From Dirofilaria immitis (Eukaryota; Nematoda; Chromadorea; Rhabditida; Onchocercidae): a stretch of DNA of 64,000 bases. The position numbers and the translations under genes were made by a program. Of the stretch, positions 42,701 to 55,662 are shown one piece after another. The first letter of the stretch is position 1. Every line of letters starts with the position of its first letter. The stretch lies in the NCBI GenBank assembly GCA_024305405.1, contig JAKNDB010000067.1, positions 124,001 through 188,000 on the forward strand. Direction: 5' to 3'. Below the pieces are notes generated by a model that made no database searches, had not been told where the DNA came from, and saw only the letters and a program-made list of their open reading frames with translations.

Positions 42701-45315
42701 CTTAAATCGTCATAATCTAGTCAATGTTTTCTAATGATTACAGAAGTCTAACCATGAAAGTAGGTCCCGAATTTTTTTATTACAAAAGGTTCACAAAAGA
42801 TTATTATGTCGTGAAGTGAGATATATTCAATCTAAAGTAACTACTCTTTTATGATAAAATGAAATACAATTGGATAACAATTCGAAAGTAGTAACCTCTT
42901 GTTGATTAATAAACAGAACAAAATGTAATATGACAACATAACAAGTATAAAACATAACAATATAACAGATATAAGATATAATTAAATATACATAAACGAT
43001 AAGACTTGATCTACAAAATAAGAGCGAGCTAGTACCTTTTTCCTAACCTTCCACTTAGTCTTTTTTCTTAAGAATAGTAGAAAGTATCTAGAAACTTACT
43101 GCATCTTCTCGTGTCTCTTCTTCGGTTCGATAATCAGTTTCTGTTACAATTTTAGCTGATTGTTCTTGTTGCTTTTCTAATTTCTTTTTGTGGATGAACA
43201 CTGGCTCTTCATCAAGTTTAGCTCTTTTCTCTGCATTTTCGATTCCATTTTCGTCATCACTACTATCAGAATCCTAAAATTTCCTCATGATAAGAGTTTT
43301 AATAAAATTACATGTTAAATCAACACTAAGTATAACGAAAGGATAAAAACTGCTTCATAATATAAATTTCAAAACAGTGATTTATATATAATAAATCACT
43401 TTATATACTAGATTTACATAGTAATCACAATCAAAACGAAATTACAAATTTTCCTAATCCTTTAGCCATACGACGAGCTTTTGCAATTTCTTCGGCAGCT
43501 CGCAATTTAGCTTCTTTCGTTTGTTTCTTTTGTCTTTCTTGCTCAGCTTTTTCTAAACCTTCGCGGATCCAGGCTGGCAAGGCTTTCCGTGTTTGCTGAT
43601 CTGAAAATTTAATTTCAACGTTGCTGAAAAATATTGAGCTACTGATATGCTAACGCTGTCGTCACTTTCTACAAAGAATATAAGAAATAGTCAGATTGCA
43701 TAAACTAACCGATAAACGGCATTGGATGAGAATTTGAAGGAGAATCACGACGTGGCGGATGATACCAATTTGGCGGTGGCGCTCAACCAGGCCCTGGCTT
43801 AAGCCAGTGAGCCATAGCACCTTCCGGAACTGTTTCCGAATCATCTGAATCATTGTCACGTCGACCACTTTTCTGTTTTTCATCCCACTCTTTATAATAA
43901 TGAGAATACTGAAAAATAATTACTTGAGATTGAGTTTACGGTGGTCAGAAATAGCATTTACTTACCAGCATGCAGTATATTTATCTTATCCTCAGATAAT
44001 GTTCAAGAATTTAAGGAATCAATCAAACGGATACAAAAATATAACCGAGAAATTCTTGAAGCGAAGAAGGAGATGGTCAAGGATAGTTTAGGGCTAGTAG
44101 TTCTCATCGTTAAAAATTTTCAAACAGAAATGTTTTGGTTCATTTAACACAAGAAAGCAATATCAGTCTCATGAAGTATGGAATAAATTTGATATGCAAT
44201 GTTGATTAACTTTAATGAAAGATATCTGTTCTACATATGCACTATATTTCAACTGGATCATCTGAATTCACTAAGTAAAATAAAGAGTAATAAGAATATC
44301 GTAAATCGAAAACGACCGAAAAACTTGCCTCACCCCCTCTTCATCATCAACGTTTAGCTTCGCCTCACAGTAGGGAATCGCCGGCGGAAATGGCCCAGGT
44401 GGTACCGGAGTAACGCTCATCCACGGCGGAACTGGTGGCATGAAAGGAGGAAATGCACCACCAGCTGGTGGTCCGAAATTATTTGGCGGTAAAGGTGGTA
44501 TCCAACAAGGCGATGGCGTAGCAAAATTTGCATCTGAAATTTTCATAAATAACATAATGCTACCTAGTACTAGCAACGATAAATGTCCAGACAATATCAT
44601 ATAAATGGATCGATTTCATCAAAATTTTTAAATTTACTGAAGCAAACAATGCAATTCGAAAACGTACCAACAGGCATAGTAGGCAAATACCCACCAGGTG
44701 GCAAAAAGACCCATTTACCGATAGTCCATCGGGTGCCGGTGGCGGATGTGATGGTGGTAGCTCCTTGCTTGGTGGTGGCGGTATAGAATCATCGGATGTT
44801 AGCGGAGGCACTTCACCGGCATCTCGCATTTGCATCCATTTTTGTGCTAGTTGCGCCCAATTTACTGAAATTTATTAATAAATAAGAATTGTTAATTCAA
44901 AAATCATGTATATTATAAAGGGTTTTTAAAATTTGTGTATCTAAATCTTTTGCTAATCGGAGTGCTTTTGATAGTGGCACAAGTCAGGAACATAAATACA
45001 TAAATACATAGATATGCCAAGTTAATTCAATAAATAAATATAACAATACAAAATCATCCGTATTTTTTATTTCTATCCTATCAATTCTCTCGAAGTTTGA
45101 AATAGCCCTTCAAAAATAAATTTCAAAAGAAAAATTACTGCAGACAGTTCAGCAAATATTCTAATTTCAAAATCTCCAATCCTAAATTTTTCATTAAATC
45201 ATAAATTGAAATGATCAGCAAATTAATTCGATATGCATTTATCACATTTACCTTCCGAATTCGGCATATTCTGGTAGTACGATGCATCCAACCATTTCGC
45301 ATTATTTTCTGCCAT
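39732..45315 (-). CDS. PNISR: PNISR-like SR-related protein
   Basis: Thirteen exons on the minus strand: 45315-45252, 44864-44668, 44533-44334, 43908-43710, 43600-43446, 43274-43101, 42627-42525, 41597-41361, 41014-40911, 40551-40433, 40252-40194, 40111-39966 and 39831-39732. Order: MAENNAKWLDASYYQ; NWAQLAQKWMQMRDAGEVPP, like the human WAALAQAW region; a Pro/Gly-rich stretch; KALPAWIREGLEKAEQERQK, matching human RTLPAWIREGLEKMEREKQK; LLRRFMTEILLETTDDELNR, matching the LLTEILLDVTDEEI helix; an acidic Ser-rich region; and a C-terminal RS domain ending RHSRRSRS. Human PNISR is a nuclear speckle protein that binds pinin. One-base breaks fall at runs near 44703, 40976, 40462, 40215 and 40096 (exon 10 may have two). 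Exon 4 carries an in-frame TGA at about 43783. The two N-terminal exons have lower conservation than the WIREGLEK block. Confidence 0.83.
41657..41714. repeat. Short imperfect tandem repeat in a PNISR intron
   Basis: Two copies of about 27 bases built on TGGATCGATAAAT and ATTGCGAATAA, inside the intron between exons 7 and 8. Confidence 0.6.
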
Positions 45316-48300
45316 CTTTACAATCTAATAATATGCCACGTAATTTCATGGGTTTTCACTTTTATCCTTTAATTCAGAAAAATTTCTTGATCATAAATAA
45401 TAACAATATGCAATTTAACACAAAACAAAACAAAAGATAAAAAAAGAACGAGAAGGGATGGAGTTGAAAAGAAACAACGTACAAAAGTAAGGGAGGATGA
45501 AGAAGGAGAGATAAAGATGGATAGAAATGATAAATGATGATAAAAAGTATACTACTACTGCGCTATGAGTAACTAGCATTAAAACAATCATTCTAAGAAT
45601 TCCCGTAAAGGTGTTGAAATTCATTTAAAATAAGTGATACTAATAATTTTGTTATAAAAAAATAAATAAAAGCAGTTAATAAGATTTAACAAATCTAAAG
45701 ATGAGGTAGCTAAACCATCATCATATAAATAGAGGACCAAAAAGTAAGTAACAAAAGACAACTAATAAAAATTGATATATGTGATGAAATTCTACATAAC
45801 TTCGCAATACGTCAAGTAAACAAAAAAAAATCAGCATTACCGATGTCAGCAATGGCAGCAGATATATGAACAAACGTATGATTAATATCCAAAAAGTAGA
45901 TGTAAGTTAGAAATAACTCAACAATAACAGAATTCTCAATAATCTCATCAGGAAAATTGGAAAATTAATGATGATATGGAAGTAATGATCATGAAGTTAA
46001 AAGGCTATAATGAATGACAACTATCCTCACTTGCACTTCCTAAACTTATTATCCCACAGATTTATCAACAGCAAAAAGACTGGTATTTTCATGGTGTTAC
46101 AACTTATAAAATAGTTCAAAGACTGGAATATGCATATTCCATTATATTTTCATAGTTTCTGCGTCGCTACTGCCAAGAAATCCCGGAAATATCCCGGCCC
46201 CCTACATGCCAAAAATAACCCTACATACCATCCCAACCTATTCTCGCACCAGCCTAACTGATTCTTCGCGACAATTAATCTCAACTACTACTCTCGCTCA
46301 ATCATTTTACATATATTATCTCTCCCTCCTCTGCTGTCTTCATCCTCCACAAAACATGCACTCCATTCTTCTTTTCCATAAATAAATGTGAAGGGATTTG
46401 GGAAGATACTATATCTTCCGACTTTTTCTCGCAGAGAATGTCTTTCAACTTTTTCCTCTGGGAAATTCTCATCTTCCGTTTCTTTCAGGGTGCAGTCCTG
46501 TCCGGAATAATTACCAACCAAGCCAAGTATAATCCATATTAAAAATTTCAATTAAGTCGAAAAAATCTGGTATGTGAATTATGGATCATTCAAAAATCTG
46601 CCACATCTTGGAATGCAGATTAGTATTTGATAAGTGTTATACTTGAGATAAATGTTAATTTCATCTGAAGTCCTTATTTTCGAAAATTTATTCCTGATAA
46701 AGTTAGAAATCCATCTTTAATTGGAATAAAATATATCATTCTAGAAAGAGAAGATAGATAAAGAGATTCCATATCCTGTCTATCCTATCTTTCTATCCTC
46801 ATTCATGTAGTGAATAAAGTTTAATCCTTGCACATAAGAAGTCTCACCGAATTTTCTTTCTTCTCCTCACTTTTTACCACACTTTATCGAAATCCAACAA
46901 ATTTTGCATATTCCTTATTGAGGAAAAATAGTGTTAAATATTGATTAAAGTTGTTATTTATCTTTTATCTTTTCCTAAATATTATCGATTTAAAAATTGC
47001 TATCGAAAATGAAATGAATTCATATCCTTTTTTCTTTCTTTTCATCATTGCAGGAATTTTTTTGAACATCGAAATTTTCATTCATATTATTTTATAAAAG
47101 AAAAAAAAGCCTTATTTAAGGATTTCCTGCAAGGATTTCTTTCCCTCCACAGTAGCTTATTCTAGCAAATTTATTTATTGATTAAATAATGAACAGAATA
47201 TAAACGCATCAAATAGAATGAAAATGAATTGAGAAAAAGGAAATTCACCACTTATTTCTGATATAACAAATAGCATTCTCGAATAACTTTGTAGTAATTC
47301 AATAATCAATTTCCCATCAAATAAAATAATGGAAGAACTAAAATACTTTTACTCATTATCAGGCACATGCTGAATTTAATCATATCAATTCTTTTCCTTA
47401 TCATTATTAGTTGCATCTTCTTTTCCAAATATGCTTAAACTGTTATATATTAACTATTCTTCAAGGTTGAAATGATTGACTTTTTAGTTTTCATGCTACA
47501 ATCTCACTAGCGTAATCTTTACGAAAGGAAATATTGGGAATTTGGAATGGTTTTGAAACAATAACAAATAATGCATTTATTCTAACCTTTTATGCTCTTC
47601 TATATAACCCTAATTTATCTATTCTTTATACTTTTAGATCATAACATTAATATTGACAAAATGAAAGATATCAAATTCAGAAAACAATATGAATATTTGA
47701 TAAAATGTAAGATATCAATATGCATCATTAGATAATTTTGCTTATATAAAAAAGAGAAGTAAGCAAATGTTTCAGAAATTCAGGAATAAATATGAAAACA
47801 ATAAAAAAATTTTCCATGCATGCAATAATATTATCCAATCATATTTTTTGCTAATGCATTACGTCAGAATGTGCAGGAAACAATATAAAACAACTCATTA
47901 CGGTAACTAGTTTCCGATGCAACAATATTGGGCGATGTTACAGTATATTTTTCAGAAACTTTAACTTTCATTATTGATTACTGTTTCAAAAATCTTGATA
48001 AGTCTTTAAGCCATCTCATTAATTTCTGTCTCATCTTTTTTTTAGAACTCTTAATTTCAAATGATTTTGCAATTATAAGAAGTTTGCTACATTCTAGCTT
48101 TTTAGATATAGCATAAATATATAACATCGAATTTCTGTCTCTACTATTTTTCAGAAACATTTTTTTCTATCAGAGCGATAGAATTGAAAAAAAAAAAATA
48201 TGAATTTTAAAACAAGTATGACATTACAGATGTGAAATATTCATATAAATCCCACCAATTATCACATAAACACCTCAATAAACACATCCACGGTACATAT

Positions 48301-48438
48301 TAAATACAACTTTTATTTACTTTCAAATCATTCCAGTGCAGCAAAAATTTTAACATTCTCGAATTCATCAAATTCTCAGGAATGAGAACATATCTTTCAA
48401 AACGTATCGCAAAAAACACAAAATGAAGGAATTCAATT
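45316..48438. other. Intergenic region between PNISR and the FLYWCH-like gene
   Basis: About 3.1 kb, AT-rich. Part is the PNISR 5' flank and part the 3' flank of the next minus-strand gene. A minus-strand open stretch 46288-46551 looks signal-peptide-like but has no ATG. No gene is called. Confidence 0.5.
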
Positions 48439-51400
48439 TCAACTCATTACTTCAGAGTCGTAAATTCCCGGACTTCTTAAGATTCTCGTTTTTCGTTTTC
48501 TCAGTGTCATTCCCAAACTTCGTTCTGGAACAACATGAGGTCTTTTTCTGACCGGTGATTTAGTCGTGTATTGATTTTTGCGACCATTTTGCTTTGGCGT
48601 ACGCTTTGTACTACCACTTTTTCTTGATTCGCTTCCTCTTCGACCTTCCTCGACATCCTAAAGTAAGTAAGGATGTTAGTAAAAAAGTACATCTAAAATA
48701 TTTTAGGACCAATTTTTTTTCAAATTAAATACAGAAAAATCGATAAAAACAGGGTACCGTAGTTGCTTCGTGGAATAGTAAAGACTCTCGTTCGTCGCTC
48801 ATTGAATTTTGTTCGCATTCTTTTATTGACAGTGTTTGCAAAGGACATCTTGGATGGTGTAACGGATGGATGTCACCAACTAATATCCCATCCGCAATTT
48901 CAACAATTGCAATCTTGAAAAAAATAAAAGAAAAAAACAAATTCAACATTTTTTGAATTAGATATAATTTGTCCTAGTGTAAATGAAATAAAGGACAAAA
49001 TTGCTTAACAAATGAGAGCCATTTCTCAAGATACTTATTGGAGAAATAAATTTAACATGCCGCTATTATTTCTTCACGATGTAGAACAGTGACTATCAAT
49101 TCTTATTGACAGTGTGCAGATATTATATCATTTCTATATTTTGCAAAAAAAAAAAAATACTATGGAATAAGTATTTTATATACAATAAACAAAGAGATCA
49201 CGATATTTGTTAAATAAATTATTAAATCAGTTACTGGGTCTTTTTAGTTTTATGTAATAAATCACAATCGGCGCATTTATATAATTCACGATTCTGCATT
49301 GTCTTATTCAGCCGGTAAACACGATAGCCTTCGCCTTCTACAATCGCAATGTTCATATTTCCTTGCTCATCAACCAGTCTTGCATACGGTTCGTTTCCAT
49401 CGTCAGTACTACATTCTCGTTGCAATGGTATCTCATAATCTATACTGTAATAAACGAACACGTAAAATCTGAATCTTTTAATTACATAATTTTTAATTAC
49501 TCAACAAATTTTTTAAGTTCGTCATTGCTTCTCATATCGAAATTTTCTGACAAAACTACTCTGGACTGTAAATGTCAATGTAATTGTGAGCAAATAAAGT
49601 CAAGCCACTTTCTTTCTATATCATCTACTTCTCTTAATATGGGTATGAAAAATTAGATTACATAATGAATTCTCTCATCATAGATATTACTGAGATCGAT
49701 GAGCCTCATAAACCAAAATAATTGTTTCGATGCTATAAGTTATTTCACTACATAAATATTTCACAAGTAAGAAAAAAATTTTACTTGTTTTCCGCCTTCT
49801 GCTTGTTCTCATCTGCATCATTCATCTGCTATAAATAAACTATTTTTGATACATTAAAAAAACACACAAAACGATACTGCTTAACCATAGACGATTTGCA
49901 TTTGATCAAACCACCATAATCTTATTGGAATATACAACGAATTATGCGTTCTTCCAAGAAAAATTTCTAAAACTACTTGTATCTCAAAGAGAAAATGCTT
50001 CCCTAACTTGACCGCTGCGATCTGATATCTTACGAAAGGTAAAATAGATCGAAATGATCATGTATACTTTTTCCCTACAGAAGTGCTCTCAATGAGATGA
50101 AAAACTTAATGTTAAAGATAATGGTGACGAATATATTAATTATGCATATCAATTGACGGAAAATATGCTAAAGTTCTTACACAATAAAATTCCATAGCAG
50201 CAAAAATTTTTTAAAATCTTTGTTCAAGATTTCGTAAGATTTTGTTTCGTCATGAATTACAAATAAAAAGAAGTTATTTTATTTCTTATAGAAATGATCT
50301 ACCTTTGCTGCAGGTGAAATCGTATTTGATGGATTCAGTGCAACATATTCGAATAGATCTTTAACAGCTTCTTCACAAGTAATGTGTTGAGATTTCAAGC
50401 AGTAGATCAATTTTTTAACTTTTTCTTTTATTTCACTTCGAGACCTGAAACAATAAACAAATAAATATCCTTTATAAGATACTTCATGCCTTATACAACA
50501 TCTTAAAATAAATAACTAATGTTAACCGTAAAATCGTAGAACAATTTCTGCACATTAAAAAGCATATGCGACATTCGATATGCATTAGCACCGGAAAATG
50601 TTTCGCAGTGAGTGAACTAATAGTCTAACCTCAAATCTAAGTTTATGAATTAAATATTTATACCGTGATAACACGTTACAAAAAAAGTTACCGCATGCCT
50701 CCGGTGCGTGGAATGTTACCAGTCCTGCTTACCTGGAAAGAAACAATTTCTATCATATTTAATTTCAAAATATTAAAATCTCCAAGTAAGCATATTTTAC
50801 TTTCTTGTCAACTTGCTAAATTTGAAAACATATATTAAGTGTATATCTGTTTCAAAAACTAGATTTCGAAAACTCAAATTTAATTTAAAAAGTCCAAAAA
50901 ATGAATAAAGAAACATATAGCATTTTATAAAGAAAAAAATACAGGTCCAATTGTCCTCGTATATATATTACTTCCACCGTAACGCTGCGGATTGACGAAT
51001 TTCGGTATACCCACTAAGGCTCCTAAAGTTTGTTGTGCTGGAACACTTTCGATGTAATAATTCGCACTGCAACTCGGTGCCATATTTTTTCCGGTTTCAT
51101 CGTTTCCTGGGTTCCTGATGTGGCTATGCCGTTTATAGCAGATTCAGTGACTACTAAAAATTATTAATAATGTACAGAGAATCTACTCATTACGGTTTTC
51201 AACTAATAACGATCAAAAAAACAATGCGTTCCAAATACTGAAAAATCACCTCACATTTCAACATTTTACTGGAAATCTTGTTGCTGAGGATGATAGAATA
51301 ATGTAATAAGACATAAAAAATTATAGGTTAACGAGCTAAAATAACTTTTTAGTTTTTAATCAAAAGAGAATAACTGTTAGTTCCATAAGAATTACAAAAA

Positions 51401-53818
51401 CACGATATAAGAGTACAATGGGAATTTGTACAGTATCTTTACACTTACTGATAGTGCAACCTTTTTTGAATGAATAAACATCCAGATATATTCCTAAAAA
51501 TTTCCTCCAACACTGGTTTAAACTATTCGCTATTTTAAAGTTGCTATCGAGAAGCCAAAAGGAAATTTTTAGAATATTCGGAACAAATAAATGATTTTCT
51601 CTAACACATACATGGAGAAGTATTCGTCGATACGGCCTGATTAACCATCTGCATTTGCTCGGCATTTGTACCACCCTCACTAACACGATATAATTTGTAG
51701 CTACCGTTTTCAGCGACTGCAATATGTGTCAATTTTCCTTCGTTATCTAATAGCCGAATGACTGGTGGTACCATTTTTGTCCCCACTGCTGCTCCGGATG
51801 CTGGTTGTGAAATGATGACAGGCAGATAAAGTTGATTATTTGTTGTATCATTTTGCACTGTTGTCATTGGCAAACTGCAAACGTTTCGTTCTTTTTCGTT
51901 TTTCTAAATTATCACCGTAATACTCTTAATACGATCCACGAAGCTAATTAGATTTGATAATCGATACAACTGAGACTGTGTCACACATTCCCAGTTATAG
52001 AAATGATGATTTTATTAAAATATTTGTCAGAAAAATACCCTAAAGATAAACTACCAAAACAGGTTAAAAAGGAATATCCTGAGATTTGTAAGGCACGAAT
52101 CATATTTTTTCAGAACACAAATTGTTCTGAATAAATTTTTCAAAAAATTATGCATTTCAATAGAAATTTAAAATAAAAGCTATTACCTAATTCCATTATT
52201 AGTGTTTCCAGCACACTGACTGCTCCCTTCGCATATATTTATTGGTGCACCGTGAACTTCCATATTGTTATCCGATTTACTACTTTGCAAACTGTGTGTA
52301 TTTTGTTTTACACCTGTTTTGCTTCTAGTACGATAAGAAACAGGTGATTTATTTTCACGTTCTCTCATGGATGTATCTGCTATCTTGCTTGCAACTTTAT
52401 CTGGGGAAGAATTACCACTTTTGAACGTCTTTATGCAACCACTCCGCTGGTCCTGCTTCTATAAATCATTCATCATAAAATATGAAACAATTTCAGATCA
52501 CTTTTAATTTCTGTTAAATAAAAATTAAAAATGCTATAAAATTGTTGAGTTGAAGATCCTCGCATCCTATTATATGATTTTTCCAAAGTATTTTCGATTT
52601 AAATCATATATTGAAAAACTAGAAAATCATACATTTTATAAATGGAATTGCAATTTGCTTGCATGCATATCATATACCTTTTGAATGCGTTGCTCTTTTT
52701 TTCGACATGCATGTCATCTACTAATATATGCGTTACTTGATTGCAGATGCGACATCAAAGTATAAATATATAACATATTTTAATGTATGCCACATTATAT
52801 ATATAATACAATTGTGCATAAGATTTAACTGAAAAAATTAAAATCTCAAAACTACATATAAATTACTCACCGCAAGCGCTTCATCGTTCGCCATTTTAAC
52901 CACTTGCAACCGAACTCCAATAGACGTTACTTTTGCATCCATTAATAAAGAAAGCTGTTCAGCTGCTTTGGCATGAGATAATCGGTGATTTTTAACTCTT
53001 CGGACAATATCCTTAACGATTGGTGCATCCCAATCGTATTTACTTTTTTCCTTAACAACTGATTTAATTTAAAAACAAGCTTCATTAAAGAAATAATTTA
53101 ATTTTCCCTCAATCAAAAGATATCTGCACGAGAAACAAACAAAATTTTGTATGCAAATAAGAAATGAATTGAAGACAATGAATTCCCAATATCATATAGC
53201 TTAACAGTATCAAATCTTGAAGCAAAAATCAGTATGTTTTTTAAAATCTATTTATAATAAAATTTGAATCACCATATTAAGGTATACATAGATGAATTTG
53301 TTCAAATTCACCATCTTAATTCAGTCCTAAAGTCCAAAAATATAAAAACCCTTCAGGAAATATGAAAATCTTAAGATTTTAATTTAAACTGAACATACCT
53401 CGAATTTTCATTCGTCAGATCTTCCCCTTCAACAGCAGCACTTTGCAAACTTGTCTATAAATAGATTAAAGACAATAACAAAGCTATGATTCTGTGACAT
53501 ACTAAAATTTGCATAGAAAAGTACCGCCAGAATGTGACTCTGAATACTACATGGTAATACTAAATTATGTACCTCTGCAACTTCATTTATCGTCCTCTCC
53601 AACGCATCTTCCATGATCCCATTATTGTCACTTTTGTTATTTTCATGTTCTTCACTAACTATACTTGCTTGATTACCATCTAGAAATTTTTCTTTGAAAT
53701 TCCGATTTTCCGCTGACAGTTCCTTAATCAAACCTTGATTCTCAGGACTCCCTCCACTGTCCTGCTCAGTTTCTATCACTGCTGTGATCTGGTTGTTATC
53801 ACTGTAAAGCATTTCCAT
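48439..53818 (-). CDS. Nuclear-type protein with FLYWCH-like Cys/His module
   Basis: Probable exons on the minus strand: 53818-53573, 53454-53399, 53058-52871, 52458-52187, 51874-51612, 51153-50972, 50732-50692, 50444-50303, 49828-49785, 49444-49235, 48913-48758 and 48657-48439, about 600 residues. The N-terminus is acidic. Two charged helical segments follow (YDWDAPIVKDIVRRVKNHRL and SRSEIKEKVKKLIYCLKSQH). Two sister modules start P-x-x-R-L-x-D and contain IAV.E.G.Y..YR. Only the second continues into YKCADCDLLHKT...VEIADGILVGDIHPLHHPRC, whose C-x2-C...H-x3-HH spacing recalls FLYWCH/MULE zinc fingers. The C-terminus is basic (KSPVRKRPHVVPERS, MTLRKRKTRI). I infer a DNA- or chromatin-binding protein. 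No orthologue was recognised. Joins 2/3, 6/7 and 10/11 and the middle of exon 6 need one-base corrections, so those limits are provisional. Confidence 0.6.
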
Positions 53819-54413
53819 TTCTTACCTTCCACCAAGTCGCTTCTCTCTTAAAATATTTATATGATCAGGTTTATTTAAATAAGTATCTAAAATAGACACA
53901 GCACGTACAATAAACGCTTGTTTATTGAATAGTTTTGAAAATTTGTTCATGTGATAAGAATGCTTACTTATCATGTCCACTCACAAATCTTCGTAATCAT
54001 GCGTTCGCGAAAGGAATAAACCTGTTAATAAACAAAACAATCAACTTTTAAAAGATCAATTTTTATTGCCAGCAATAAATCTATCCACTTATTATGCTAA
54101 ATTACAAAGTCGTCAACACAGTCCATAACTTGTAAGCAAGTAAAACTTTAGAACTCAAGAAAGGCTACAGAAACGGTATACGAAAATAATAAAATTTATA
54201 AAGCTAAAGTAGCAGTTCTCTTGATAAAATAGCAATCGTTGGAAGTATTTCTTTATAAGAATGTAACAAATTTCATCATCAAAAAAAAAAATCAAATTAT
54301 CAAAGAAACTTTTATATCTTTCTCATTTATTAACAAATGTACATGCACAATCTCAGTGAAAAAACCAACAACAATAACAAGTTAAGAAATTTCCAGTTAA
54401 TTACACATATGAA
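53819..54413. other. Short spacer between two minus-strand genes
   Basis: About 595 bases between the end of the Gemin6-like gene and the start of the FLYWCH-like gene, same strand. The distance would allow a nematode operon, but no spliced-leader evidence can be read from DNA alone. Confidence 0.4.
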
Positions 54414-55662
54414 TTAATTTCTCGATAAAGAGTTCATTTCGGGAACTTTTGAAATCAATCTTTTCATTCTCGATAAAATGACAGCATTATCACAAAAACA
54501 ATTCTCTGCTGTGAAGGGTGCGACAATTCGTACGGCATCGAATAGCGTGATTGATCCATCACTATTGCTCGTCACTCGGATTTGATTCTGTTCTAACCAT
54601 TCAATTAATCTTTTTCGTCTAAAATATCAACCGCAGATCACGGAAATTTACTGTCACTTGAGTAGTTGAGATTGGTGACAAATTCAAAAATTGCGGGGTT
54701 GAATCAAGCATTTGATGCTTGTGTTGCAAACTTTTAGAAAAATTATGTCGTCCTTTCGATACAAAGACACCATGATAAACTTGTGGACGGTAAAAATAAT
54801 AATTTCTCAAAACACTATGGAAAAAATAATGGAGAAAATAAGAGAGAAAAATTATAAGTAAAGAATATATCACTGGAAAATATTTGAGATAAAATTTAAA
54901 GTCTATAAAAAATACCTTTCCGAAACTTGCTCCTTGGATGATTGTGGTGCTCCTCTCAGCAACTTTCCAAGCCAACATTCGAGATCTGGTGTTTTTTAAT
55001 GCACCCATCCGGTAGTTGACCATCGTCGAATTTTCTCAAATCTTTTATCGATTTACCAGTAATGACTTTTATCGTCTTTGGTTCTGAGATAAGTAAATAT
55101 TATGCATTTGAAAATTGATTTTGCACATATTTTATCACATCAAATCTTATCAGTATGCCTACGAATAACTACTATAATATTTTCTATCATAGCTTGCAGA
55201 TTACAATGTTCTTTATAAACGCCGTGGTAAAAGATTTTGCTGCATACAATCTTTCATTAAGAAATTTGGAATTTATAAATAGAGAGAAGGATTGACAGTA
55301 TGTAATCCCAAAATCATACTATCCGAAGATAACTTAGGTTGACCTCAACCCTTAAACAAGGATTAAAAAGTCCAACTAATACCAGAACCTCTACCAATAA
55401 AAACAGACTGATATACCATCAGCAAAGCAATAAATCAAAAAGACAAAGCATTAACACGAACTTGGTCAGTCAAATTTAAAATCACACCTGCATTACACGC
55501 GAAAATAATGATTACAACTGAATAACTGGTTGGATCAAATGTGAATATATTGCCACAAACGGTTTTATTATTAACCAAATCAACAGCAACTGGTTCACCG
55601 CATAATTGATACATCGCAGATACGGACAAATTGAATACTGGTGACGTCCAAACTTTTCCCAT
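54414..55662 (-). CDS. Gemin6-like SMN-complex protein
   Basis: I read exons 55662-55488, 55083-55005 and 54618-54414 (about 150 residues), in phase throughout. The N-terminal part resembles a Sm fold: AMYQLCGEPVAVDLVNNKTV, GNIFTFDPTSYSVVI and PKTIKVITGKSIKDLRKF. The C-terminal exon is the best match: KRLIEWLEQNQIRV and VRIVAPFTAENCFCDNAVIL follow the human Gemin6 order KKWLEKNHIPI and LTIDPPYGPENCSSSNEIIL. Gemin6 pairs with Gemin7 in the SMN complex that loads Sm proteins on snRNAs. The middle is unsettled. Exon 2 may instead run on to about 54917 after a one-base correction at the GGG near 55004, adding a segment with ALKNTRSRMLAWKVAERS, which I cannot place. Another open stretch downstream (to 54619) looks partly intronic. 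Confidence 0.62.

Noticed and set aside
43710..43908. Selenocysteine codon in PNISR
   Set aside because: The family has no selenoprotein member, no redox context surrounds the TGA, and the SR protein tolerates many residues there; an error or allele is simpler.
46288..46551. Minus-strand open stretch with a hydrophobic start (KFLIWIILGLVG) and a charged tail
   Set aside because: It begins on TTG with no ATG, shows no splice support and recalls no family. It may be an exon of something unseen, but I cannot support it.
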